DNA of 64,000 nt from Beijerinckiaceae bacterium (GTDB taxonomy: Bacteria; Pseudomonadota; Alphaproteobacteria; Rhizobiales; Beijerinckiaceae): contig CANJNI010000014.1 in assembly GCA_947475995.1 (NCBI GenBank), positions 1 to 64,000 of the forward strand, written 5' to 3'. This document shows, in pieces, positions 37,565 through 45,495 of this stretch. Under the pieces are notes generated by a model that did not search any database, had not been told where the DNA came from, and saw only the letters and a program-made list of their open reading frames with translations. Within the stretch, counting starts at the first letter, position 1. Each line of letters begins with the position of its first letter. The translations under genes were made by a program, and so were the position numbers.

Positions 37565-38017
37565 ATGAATCGTTGGCTCACGCTCGTTCTGTTTCTTGTG
37601 CTGGTCATTGGCGGCGGTGCGCTGATTGGCTTCGTGGCGCGTCCGGACGGCTGGTATCAGTCGCTGATCAAGCCATCGTTCAACCCGCCGAACTGGATCT
37701 TCGGACCGGTCTGGACGGCGCTTTATGTCTGCATCGCCGTGGCCGGATGGCGCGTCTGGATGGCCGAGCGGGCAGGCGGGGCGAACATGCTCTGGTGGGC
37801 GCAGTTACTCCTCAACTTCATGTGGTCGCCGGCCTTTTTCGGACTGCACATGATCGGTTTCGCGCTGCTGGTCGTATTGCTGATGCTGGCGACCATTCTG
37901 GCGTTCATCGTCACGACCTGGCGTCAGGACCGTGTGGCGGCGCTGCTGTTCGTTCCCTATGCGGCCTGGGTGTCGTTCGCATCGCTTCTCAACGCGGCGA
38001 TCTGGCGGCTGAACTGA
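37565..38017 (+). CDS. tspO: TspO/MBR family protein (tryptophan-rich sensory protein)
   Basis: A 150-residue five-helix membrane protein that binds tetrapyrroles and cholesterol-like ligands; in R. sphaeroides it tunes photosynthesis genes in response to oxygen. Hallmarks are WYQSLIKPSFNPPNWIFGPVW, W-rich helices, LLLNFMWSPAFFG and a terminal YAAWVSFASLLNAAIWRLN. The ATG at 37565 follows GAGGCGG. It is monocistronic as far as can be seen. Confidence 0.93.
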   Translation: MNRWLTLVLFLVLVIGGGALIGFVARPDGWYQSLIKPSFNPPNWIFGPVWTALYVCIAVAGWRVWMAERAGGANMLWWAQLLLNFMWSPAFFGLHMIGFALLVVLLMLATILAFIVTTWRQDRVAALLFVPYAAWVSFASLLNAAIWRLN

Positions 38018-38133
38018 GCGCCTGCGCGCCTGTCGCATATTGACGCCGGGCCGTCATATCCGCGAAATGCAAGTCAGCGCGCGCCCCTGGAGGCGAGCGA
38101 CAAGCACAATGCCCTGCGGGGCGGGAGGAAGAT

Positions 38134-39615
38134 TTGGTTCAGAAGCAGACTTGCGACGTGATCGTCATCGGCGGCGGCAGCGCGGCCTTCGAATCCGCCG
38201 TGGCGGTGCGTCAAAACGGCGCCGAGAAAGTGGTGATGCTGGAGAAGGCCCCGGTCGAGCAATCGGGCGGCAATGCGCGCTTCTCGCACACCGGCTTTCG
38301 CTTTGTGAACACCGGACATGCCGAGATGCGCGACTTCCTGCCGGAAGTGCCGCAAGACCTTTATGACAGCTACCACATGCCTGCCTATACGGTCGGCGAT
38401 CTCGTAGCCGATCTCAATCGCGTCACGCAGGGCAAGATCGACTCGGTGCTCGCGCAACATATGGCGGAGAAGTCCAACGAGGCGGTCCACTGGATGCTTG
38501 AATGCGGCATCAAATGGGCCCCGGAGAAGACGCATCTTGTCAGCGGCAAGCGCTATTTCCAGCCCGGCATGTATCTGCATCCCAAGGGCGGTGGGCCCGG
38601 CCAGTTGCGCATGTGGACAGAGATCGCCCGCAACATGGGCATCGACATCCGCTACCGCAGCAAGGTCGTGCAATTGCTGGGCGACTATCGCCGCATCGAG
38701 GGGGTGCGGGTCATCACTCCGGATGAGGAATACGAGCTGACCGCGCGTTCGGTGATCTGTTGTTCGGGCGGATTCCAGGCCAACCCCGAAATGCGCGCGC
38801 GTTACCTCGGCCAGAATACCGACTTCATGAAGGTGCGCGGCAATCGCCACAACACCGGCGAAGTTCTGCGGATGATGCTCGATCTCGGCGCAAAGGCCGG
38901 CGGACATTGGCAAGGGGCGCATATGTCGCCGATCGACGCCGGCGCGCCGCCTGTCGAGACGCCCGTCATGGAAGACGGCACCGGCAACCAGATGAACCGC
39001 TACGACTATCAGTTCGGCATCACGGTCAACACGGAAGGCCGCCGCTTCTTCAACGAGGGCGAGGCGAGCCACGCCTATACCTACGCGAAGACCGGACGCG
39101 CCATTCTGGGCCAGCCGGGCGGCGTCGCCTATCAGGTCTACGACCGCAAGGGCATGGATCTGTTCCACTTCAACAACAAGGGCAACGCGACCTTCTTCGA
39201 GGCCGATACGATCGAGGAACTGGCGAAGAAGATCGGGCTCAATCCAATCGTATTCGCCGATGAAGTTGCGCGCTTCAACGCCGCCGTGCAGGACGAGAAG
39301 CCCTTCAACAAAGGGATTCTGGACGGACGCCGCACGCAAGGTCTGGACATCGACAAGACCAACTGGGCGAACCGCATCGATCAGGCGCCGTTCCAGGCCT
39401 TCCCGGTGACGTGCGGCATCACGTTTACTTTCGGCGGCGTGCAGATCAACACCAACAGTCAGGTGTTGAACACCGAGGGCGAACCGATCCGCGGCCTTTA
39501 TGCCTCAGGCGATGTGGTGGGCCTGTTCTTCCATAATTATCCGAGTTGCACCGGCCAGACGCGCAATGTCGTTTTCAGCCTCACGGCGGGCCGTCACGCA
39601 GCGCGGGCCAACTAG
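38134..39615 (+). CDS. TcuA-like FAD-dependent dehydrogenase (tricarballylate/fumarate-reductase type)
   Basis: A 493-residue flavoprotein with the FAD fold VIVIGGGSAAFESAVAV and the SGGNARFSHTGFRF substrate-loop motif. Also seen are RFNAAVQDEKPFNKGIL and a C-terminal GLYASGDVVGLFFHNYPSCTGQTRNVVF block, all typical of tricarballylate dehydrogenase TcuA and soluble fumarate reductases. It has no signal peptide, so it is cytosolic. The start is a TTG with an excellent GGGAGG site. No tcuB or tcuC is adjacent; instead ABC uptake genes follow, suggesting oxidation of an imported carboxylate. Confidence 0.85.
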   Translation: MVQKQTCDVIVIGGGSAAFESAVAVRQNGAEKVVMLEKAPVEQSGGNARFSHTGFRFVNTGHAEMRDFLPEVPQDLYDSYHMPAYTVGDLVADLNRVTQGKIDSVLAQHMAEKSNEAVHWMLECGIKWAPEKTHLVSGKRYFQPGMYLHPKGGGPGQLRMWTEIARNMGIDIRYRSKVVQLLGDYRRIEGVRVITPDEEYELTARSVICCSGGFQANPEMRARYLGQNTDFMKVRGNRHNTGEVLRMMLDLGAKAGGHWQGAHMSPIDAGAPPVETPVMEDGTGNQMNRYDYQFGITVNTEGRRFFNEGEASHAYTYAKTGRAILGQPGGVAYQVYDRKGMDLFHFNNKGNATFFEADTIEELAKKIGLNPIVFADEVARFNAAVQDEKPFNKGILDGRRTQGLDIDKTNWANRIDQAPFQAFPVTCGITFTFGGVQINTNSQVLNTEGEPIRGLYASGDVVGLFFHNYPSCTGQTRNVVFSLTAGRHAARAN

Positions 39616-39626
39616 CTCAAAGAAAA

Positions 39627-39651
39627 GCGCGGCCGGAAAGACCGGCCGCGC
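39627..39651. terminator. Bidirectional terminator between the TcuA-like and binding-protein genes
   Basis: A perfect 10-bp stem GCGCGGCCGG / CCGGCCGCGC with an AAAGA loop lies midway between the two convergent stops. The left flank is A-rich, giving a U-rich tail on the minus strand. Confidence 0.8.
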
Positions 39652-39671
39652 ATTCGCTTCTGAAGCCTGTT

Positions 39672-40772
39672 TCAGCGAACGCCGAAAACAGCTTCCATTT
39701 CCTTGAAGAAGAAGTTCGGCTTGGCGAGATGCTGGTCCGGGATGCGGACCATGAGCGGATAATCATAGACGCTCATTTCCGGCACCGGCACCTTCACCTC
39801 CGGATGCGGGACAGGGCGGCCCGTATCGGTCCAGAGCTGCAACTGCGGCAGTTCGAAGAACCACGTCAGCATGACTTTTGCCGCATTGGGGTGCGGTGCG
39901 TCCTTGAGGATCGCCAGCGAGGAGGGAGTCCACGCCATGCCTTCCTTCGGCACGACCCATGCGAGCGGCGCTCCCTTCGGCAGGTCGCGGAAGTTCTCGC
40001 CGCGTCCCGAGAAACCGATGGCGAACTGGCCGCGCACCACCGCATCGCGCATCGCATCCGCAGAACCGCCGACAATGACGGGCTTCACGGTGTCCTGAAG
40101 CTTCTTGATGTAATCGACGCCGAGGCCCGGCTGCTCGTAGATGTTGAGCATGTGCCAGGCGCCGCCGCTCGATGCGCGCGGATCGCGGATGCCGACCTTG
40201 CCGCGGAACTTCGGATTGATCAGATCCCAGTAGGACGTGATTTCCTTCGGGTCCGCCAGGCGCGTGTTGACGATGATGCCCTGCGCGCTGAGATGAACCG
40301 GGTTCCAGTATCCCTCGGGGTCGCGCACGAAGGTGATCGGATTGATCTTCTTGATCTCCGGCGACGGCGGCTGGAACTTCATCAGCACGCCAAGCTCGTA
40401 GAGTTCGAGCATGTACTGATCGTTGCCGTCGAACACGTCCGCCACGACCTTCTTGACTGCGGTCTCCGTACGAATACGGTCCGTAATGTTACGTAGCGGG
40501 GCGAAGACGGTGTTGATCTTGATGCCGTAGCGCTTTTCGAAACGTTCCTTGCCGCCTTGCTCGAGGAAGTCCTGAGAGGTGCTGGAGCCGTACCAAGTCA
40601 GCGAGCCTTCCTTGATGGCGGCGGCCATCACGTCGGCTCCCAGCAGCTTGGTGACGGGATCATTGGCGATGTTGGCGGGCAATTGCTGGGCGAGCGCCTG
40701 CGTCGCAAGGGCTGTCGCAAATGTCATACCTGCAAGGCCAGCTACGCGACGCCACAATGGTGCGAGACCCAT
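39672..40772 (-). CDS. ABC extracellular solute-binding protein (family 1)
   Basis: A 366-residue periplasmic receptor with a signal peptide ending near residue 28 (ATQALAQ). The fold is supported by GSLTWYGSSTSQDFLEQ, VNTRLADPKEITSYWDLINPKFRGKVG and HPNAAKVMLTWFFELP. The open frame extends 29 codons upstream, but the ATG at 40772 has AGGAGGAGG. It diverges from the ATPase/permease pair at 40990-43853 and probably feeds it. Confidence 0.88.
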   Translation of the reverse strand: MGLAPLWRRVAGLAGMTFATALATQALAQQLPANIANDPVTKLLGADVMAAAIKEGSLTWYGSSTSQDFLEQGGKERFEKRYGIKINTVFAPLRNITDRIRTETAVKKVVADVFDGNDQYMLELYELGVLMKFQPPSPEIKKINPITFVRDPEGYWNPVHLSAQGIIVNTRLADPKEITSYWDLINPKFRGKVGIRDPRASSGGAWHMLNIYEQPGLGVDYIKKLQDTVKPVIVGGSADAMRDAVVRGQFAIGFSGRGENFRDLPKGAPLAWVVPKEGMAWTPSSLAILKDAPHPNAAKVMLTWFFELPQLQLWTDTGRPVPHPEVKVPVPEMSVYDYPLMVRIPDQHLAKPNFFFKEMEAVFGVR

Positions 40773-40866
40773 CCGTTCCTCCTCCTGAATTTTGCGCCGG
40801 GTTATGAATCCGGGCGTCCTTTGATCACAACACGAAATTGATGCGCGCGCCAGAGGCAACCGATGC

Positions 40867-40895
40867 TTGACAAAGCGGGGGGCGCTGGCATCCTT
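40867..40895 (+). promoter_or_regulatory. Candidate promoter of the ABC ATPase/permease pair
   Basis: A consensus -35 TTGACA at 40867-40872 is followed after 17 bases by ATCCTT, a poor -10 box. It lies about 90 bases before the TTG start. Confidence 0.22.
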
Positions 40896-40989
40896 CGCGC
40901 AACGCCGGAAGGGGCGAACAACAACCGCTTTTAGAGGAGGCAGCGTCGCACCCGCATGGGCTTGTCGTCGCGCCTATGGGGAGACGTGC

Positions 40990-42093
40990 TTGCCGGAGAT
41001 CAATCTCGTTGGTCTGACCAAGAAGTTTGGCGCTTTTACAGCCGTACATCCTTCCGACCTCAGTGCGCAAAATGGTGAAATGCTGACGTTGCTCGGCCCG
41101 TCAGGCTGCGGCAAGACGACAACATTGCGCATGGTGGCGGGACTGGAGCAGCCGACAGCGGGCAGCATCCGGATCGGCGCGCGCACCATCTACGATTCCT
41201 CGCAGGACATTGACGTGCCGTCGGAAAATCGCGGTCTGGGCATGGTGTTCCAGTCCTACGCGATCTGGCCGCACATGACGGTCGCGGAGAATGTCGCCTA
41301 TCCACTGCGCATGCGGCGCGTTCCGAAAGCGCAGATCACCGAGAAGGTGCGCGACGTGCTTGATCTCGTCGGCATGGCGGGCTTCGAGGAAAAGTCCGCC
41401 ACGAAACTTTCGGGTGGCCAACAGCAGCGCGTGGCGCTCGCGCGGGCGCTGGTGTTTCAGCCGGAAATCCTGCTGCTCGACGAACCTCTTTCGAACCTCG
41501 ACGCAAAGCTGCGCGAACATATGCGCTTCGAACTGCGCATGATGCAGCAGCGCGTCGGACTCACGGCGCTTTTCGTCACCCACGATCAGGAAGAAGCCCT
41601 GACGCTGTCGGATCGTCTTGTGGTGATGAATCAGGGGCGCATCGAGCAGATCGGCACGCCCGAAGATATTTACGAGCGGCCTGCGACCCGGTTCGTCGCC
41701 GAGTTCATCGGCAAGGGCAACATGATTGAAATCGCCAGCGTCGACAGGGCAGGAGGCGATGCGAGATTCGACCTGCCCACATTCGACTCGGCGGTGTGCA
41801 TTGCGCTGCCTGCGAAGAACGTGCGCGGCGCGGGTTTGCAACAGAATGCCTGCCTTTTCATTCGGCCGGAAAAGATCATGATGGGGGCCGATGGAGAAAG
41901 GGGCGGGCAGAATGCCATCCACCTGCCGGGCCGCGTCAGCGGGCGCGCCTACAGCGGCGATCATCACGAATATCTGGTGGCGGTGAATTCGCAGACGTCC
42001 CTCAAGGTGAAGGTGGCCGGCGGGCCGCGCCACGAGGTCGACTCGAAGGTCACGCTGGCGATCCCGCACTCTGAAATGGTGCTCTACGCATGA
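40990..42093 (+). CDS. ABC transporter ATP-binding protein
   Basis: A 367-residue ATPase of the PotA/FbpC/MalK type, energising import at the inner face of the membrane. Walker A is GPSGCGKTT (~36-44), the Q-loop is in [12 protein letters not shown], the signature is LSGGQQQR (~140), Walker [13 protein letters not shown] and the switch His in [10 protein letters not shown]-terminal TOBE-like regulatory domain follows. The start is TTG at 40990 with GGGGAG six bases upstream; the frame extends further without similarity. Its stop overlaps the permease start (ATGA). It is the only ABC ATPase in the window. Confidence 0.93.
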   Translation: MPEINLVGLTKKFGAFTAVHPSDLSAQNGEMLTLLGPSGCGKTTTLRMVAGLEQPTAGSIRIGARTIYDSSQDIDVPSENRGLGMVFQSYAIWPHMTVAENVAYPLRMRRVPKAQITEKVRDVLDLVGMAGFEEKSATKLSGGQQQRVALARALVFQPEILLLDEPLSNLDAKLREHMRFELRMMQQRVGLTALFVTHDQEEALTLSDRLVVMNQGRIEQIGTPEDIYERPATRFVAEFIGKGNMIEIASVDRAGGDARFDLPTFDSAVCIALPAKNVRGAGLQQNACLFIRPEKIMMGADGERGGQNAIHLPGRVSGRAYSGDHHEYLVAVNSQTSLKVKVAGGPRHEVDSKVTLAIPHSEMVLYA

Positions 42094-43853
42094 GCAGCGT
42101 GGGTCAGGATGTTCGGCGCGTTCCGCGTTTCTTCGACACGTCGCCGCCGCCGCACCCGCCGGTGTCGTGGGTCAACCGGCTTGGGCTGAAGCCGTCGTTC
42201 TTCGCTTATTTGCTGGCGCTGCTGCTGGCGGTGCTGGTGCTCTATCCCTTCCTTGTGCTGCTGGTGGCGAGCTTCTTCACCGGCCAGCCCGGCAGGCTCG
42301 GCGACTTCACGCTGGCGAGCTACGAAACGTGGCTGCAAAGCTGGGACCTTCTGCCGATCCTCGCCAACAGCGTGATCTTTGCGACGGCGCGCCTGGCCAT
42401 AGGGCTGTCGTTCGCGTTGCTGTTTGCATGGGCAGTGGCGCGCACGGACGTGCCGTTTTCGCGCACGATGCACTGGCTCATCCCGGTGCCGTTCTTCATT
42501 CCCGATCTGCTGACGGGCATTTCGTGGCTGATGCTTGGCAATCCGCAGAATGGCCTGATCAACATTCTGGCGGCGGACTGGTTCGGCATCCGCGAGCCGG
42601 TCATCAACCTGCATGGTTGGGGCGGGCTGATCTTCCACGCCTCGCTCGGCACGATTTCCTTCATGTATCTGATGCTCGTCGGCTTCTTCCAGAGCATGGA
42701 CGCATCCTACGAGGAAGCGGCGATCACGCTGGGCGCGAACAAGTATCGGGCGATGTTCACCATCACCTTCCCGATGCTGACGCCCGCGATCATGAGCGTG
42801 TCGATGCTCGTGTTCATTCACGGGCTCGAGTCATTCGAGAACCCGCTTCTGTTCGGCAATCCGGGCGGCGTCTATCTGTTCTCGAACGAGATTTACCGGA
42901 TGCTCGCCTACCGGCATCCGCCGCAGTACGGGGCAGCAACGGCGCTCTCGATCCTGCTCATCGTGACGACCTTCATCCTGCTTGCGGTGCAATGGCGCAA
43001 GGTCGGCGGCAAGCAGTTCACGGTGGTGACCGGCAAGGGCTACCGGCCCGGCAAGCTGAAGCTGCCCAAGTCCCTGCGCTGGACGATCTTCGGGCTCTTC
43101 TGCGTCTATTTCATGCTGTCGGTGGTCATCCCGGTCGGGCAGATCATCATCAATTCGTTCTTCCCGATCTTCGGCTTCTACTCCTGGGACATGCTGACGC
43201 TCGACAACTGGCGCAACGTGTTCCGCGACCAGAAGGCCGCCAACGGATTGCGCAACACGATCGTGTTCTCGGCGACGGCGGCTGCGGCCGTCGTGGTGAT
43301 TGGCGGACTCGTCGGCTACATCCGGGTACGGACGACGCACTGGCTGGGGCGTTATCTCGAACTCGCCGCATGGGCGCCGTGGACGCTGCCCGGAATCGTG
43401 ATGGGTCTGGCGCTGCTGTGGGCATGGGCGCTGCCGCCCTATCCGTTCAACCTCTATGGGACGGCGCTGGTCATCATCATCGGCTTCATCGTGAAGGGGC
43501 TGCCGCTCGGCACTGCCACCATGCAATCGTCGATCCACCAGATCAGCCCCGAGCTGGACGAATGCTCGCGCGTTCACGGGGGATCATGGCTGAAGACGGT
43601 GGCGTTCATCTGGGGACCGCTGCTGCGGCGAGGCGGCGTGGCGACCTTCGTGATCGTCTTCGCCATCGCGGCGCGCGACCTGACGATTCCGCTGCTGCTC
43701 TATCAAGGCGGCACCGAGACCCTGACGGTCGCCCTGCTGACCTATTACGAGCAGGGCAAGCTCGGCGTGCTGGCGGTGATCGCCCTGATCCAGTTGCTGA
43801 TGGTGTTCTGCCTGCTGGTGCTGGACAGGCTGGTGAAAGGCAAGGACGACTGA
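42090..43853 (+). CDS. ABC transporter permease, two fused domains
   Basis: A 587-residue membrane protein with tandem BPD_transp_1 domains. The first EAA loop (YEEAAITLGANKYRAMF, ~207) is canonical. The second reads LDECSRVHGGSW (~489), where the usual EAA is replaced by ECS, so coupling of that half may be altered. It is translationally coupled to the ATPase gene. Flanking binding-protein genes on the minus strand (39672, 43875) are the likely receptors. Confidence 0.9.
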   Translation: MSSVGQDVRRVPRFFDTSPPPHPPVSWVNRLGLKPSFFAYLLALLLAVLVLYPFLVLLVASFFTGQPGRLGDFTLASYETWLQSWDLLPILANSVIFATARLAIGLSFALLFAWAVARTDVPFSRTMHWLIPVPFFIPDLLTGISWLMLGNPQNGLINILAADWFGIREPVINLHGWGGLIFHASLGTISFMYLMLVGFFQSMDASYEEAAITLGANKYRAMFTITFPMLTPAIMSVSMLVFIHGLESFENPLLFGNPGGVYLFSNEIYRMLAYRHPPQYGAATALSILLIVTTFILLAVQWRKVGGKQFTVVTGKGYRPGKLKLPKSLRWTIFGLFCVYFMLSVVIPVGQIIINSFFPIFGFYSWDMLTLDNWRNVFRDQKAANGLRNTIVFSATAAAAVVVIGGLVGYIRVRTTHWLGRYLELAAWAPWTLPGIVMGLALLWAWALPPYPFNLYGTALVIIIGFIVKGLPLGTATMQSSIHQISPELDECSRVHGGSWLKTVAFIWGPLLRRGGVATFVIVFAIAARDLTIPLLLYQGGTETLTVALLTYYEQGKLGVLAVIALIQLLMVFCLLVLDRLVKGKDD

Positions 43854-43874
43854 GCGTCCTCGCCGTTCGCCGGT

Positions 43875-44972
43875 TCAGTTCGCCCCGAGCGAGTCCTGAA
43901 TGTGTTTGGTCAGGCCCGGCCGGATGCCGAGGTAGAATTCTTCCTGATAGGTTTCGAGATACTTCTTGCCCGGCTGCGGCTTGAGATAGGCGGGCAGGGC
44001 TGACGTGTCGATGTCGGTCCGCATCGTCGGCGTGCCCTTGGCGGCGATATAGGCCTCCTGTCCGGGCTTGCTCAGGAACCAGTTGAGGAACACCCGGGCG
44101 GCGTTCGGGTGCGGGTTGCCCTTGAGCTGCCAGATCAGGCTGAAGCCGCCCACGGTGGTCCCGGGGCCGTCCTCCATGTCGCCGACGATGAGCGTCTTGA
44201 TTCCTGCCGCCTTGAAGGTCTCGTAATCGGTCGGGCTGCCGCCGATGGCGATCGGATAGGTTCCGCGCGCCGCCCATTCGGTGATCTGGCGGGCGTCGCC
44301 GGTCATCATCACCTTCTGGTCCACGTAAAGCTGCTTGATGAAGTCCATGCCGAACAGGGCGGCCAGATAGGCCGCAGCGGCCTGCCCGGAGCCCGGCTGA
44401 CGCGGGTCCTGCGCGGAGATCTTGCCCTTGAACTCGGGCTTCAGCATGTCCTTCCAGGTCTTGATCGCGTCCGGCTTCACAAGGGCGGTGTTGATGAAGG
44501 GTTGGCCGTTCACATATTCGGCGCCCTGCAGCATGTACCTCTTGCCCTTGTCGACCCAGCGCAGCTTGCCGTCCGCCCAGTATTTGCCGTCGGTGACGGT
44601 GGGCAGCATGAGCTGGTTGTCGAGCGGCGTGGCCAGGCCTTCGTTGACGAGCGGAAGTTCCGAGGCGCCGCCGACCATGAGGTCGATGGTCACCTGACCT
44701 GCACGGGTTTCGCGCGCCGCGCGGCTCGACAGGTCGCGGGTGTTGCCGCCCAGATATTCGAGCTTGATGCCCGTGTCGCGCTGGAAGGCGTCCGTGAAGG
44801 GCTTGCCCATGTCGGGGCTGCCGGCGACGACCACCTTGCCCTCGGCCTTGGCGGCGGCCATCACCTTCGCCCATTCCGCCGGAGCGCCGTCCTGCCAGTC
44901 GGCGGCACGGGCTTGCGACGTCAACCCCAACAGGGCCGTGAGGGCGAGTGCGCCCCAATTTACCTTCCGCAT
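43875..44972 (-). CDS. ABC extracellular solute-binding protein (family 1)
   Basis: A 365-residue periplasmic receptor with a signal peptide (cut after ARA, residue ~23). Binding-protein blocks include AEGKVVVAGSPDMGKPFTDAF, FINTALVKPDAIKTWKDMLKPEFKGKI and HPNAARVFLNWFLSKPGQEAYI. The start has GAGGAAAC. It lies tail to tail with the fused permease gene, 21 bases apart. It is the fourth receptor of this family in 15 kb. Confidence 0.9.
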   Translation of the reverse strand: MRKVNWGALALTALLGLTSQARAADWQDGAPAEWAKVMAAAKAEGKVVVAGSPDMGKPFTDAFQRDTGIKLEYLGGNTRDLSSRAARETRAGQVTIDLMVGGASELPLVNEGLATPLDNQLMLPTVTDGKYWADGKLRWVDKGKRYMLQGAEYVNGQPFINTALVKPDAIKTWKDMLKPEFKGKISAQDPRQPGSGQAAAAYLAALFGMDFIKQLYVDQKVMMTGDARQITEWAARGTYPIAIGGSPTDYETFKAAGIKTLIVGDMEDGPGTTVGGFSLIWQLKGNPHPNAARVFLNWFLSKPGQEAYIAAKGTPTMRTDIDTSALPAYLKPQPGKKYLETYQEEFYLGIRPGLTKHIQDSLGAN

Positions 44973-45124
44973 GTTTCCTCCAGCTATACCGGCGAGACTC
45001 TCTGCACCTCCGGGGAGGCTGGTCCGCGCTGACGTCAGGATTCACGATCCGGTGGAGGAACTCAAGCGCGAAGGCGCAGCCCCGGGAGGGCCGCACCTTT
45101 TCGCCAGATTGTGTCTGAAAAAGA

Positions 45125-45200
45125 TGGCTCCCTGAGCTGGACTCGAACCAGCGACCATTCGATTAACAGTCGAATGCTCTACCAACTGAGCTATCAGGGA
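45125..45200 (-). tRNA. tRNA-Asn (GTT)
   Basis: The minus strand gives a complete cloverleaf. The acceptor stem TCCCTGA/TCAGGGA is closed, the D-arm is AGCTCAGTTGGTAGAGC, the anticodon loop is CTGTTAA with GTT, and the T-arm is GCTGG-TTCGAGT-CCAGC. The discriminator is G, and CCA is encoded (45125-45127). A T-run follows the 3' end. Confidence 0.97.
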
Positions 45201-45222
45201 TCACGCGCTGCGCGATGCCGGG

Positions 45223-45250
45223 CATATAGCAGCGACGTTGCGGGTTGCAA
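45223..45250 (-). promoter_or_regulatory. Promoter of tRNA-Asn
   Basis: The minus strand reads TTGCAA, 16 bases, then TATATG. A start near 45216 leaves about 16 bases before the mature 5' end. Confidence 0.5.
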
Positions 45251-45280
45251 AGCCCCAAATCACCCTTTGACGAAATTGAA

Positions 45281-45300
45281 GGGAAACTTTTCTGTTTCCC
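45281..45300. repeat. Inverted repeat between the divergent tRNA genes
   Basis: GGGAAAC-TTTTCT-GTTTCCC is a perfect 7-bp inverted repeat lying between the tRNA-Asn promoter and tRNA-Cys. It may be an operator or the end of a lost transcript. Confidence 0.35.
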
Positions 45301-45357
45301 TTGCGGCTTTGCCTATGTGTTTGCTAGACACACGCGGCGCTGCTTCGCAGCCCGGAC

Positions 45358-45431
45358 GGCCTCGTGGCGGAGTGGCTACGCAGAGGACTGCAAATCCTTG
45401 TACGGGGGTTCGATTCCCTCCGAGGCCTCCA
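45358..45431 (+). tRNA. tRNA-Cys (GCA)
   Basis: A complete cloverleaf. The acceptor stem is GGCCTCG/CGAGGCC, the anticodon loop CTGCAAA carries GCA, and the T-arm is GGGGG-TTCGATT-CCCTC. The discriminator is T (U), as required for Cys, and CCA is encoded at 45429-45431. A TTTTTT run follows as a terminator tail. Confidence 0.97.
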
Positions 45432-45495
45432 ACGTTTTTTCCCCGAAAAATGGATTGCCAGCGGAACCGCGATGGTCCCGCCGGCGAGATTTTGA

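Noticed and set aside
45125-45431. Integration (att) site at a tRNA 3' end
   Set aside because: No integrase gene and no repeated copy of either tRNA end is visible within the window.
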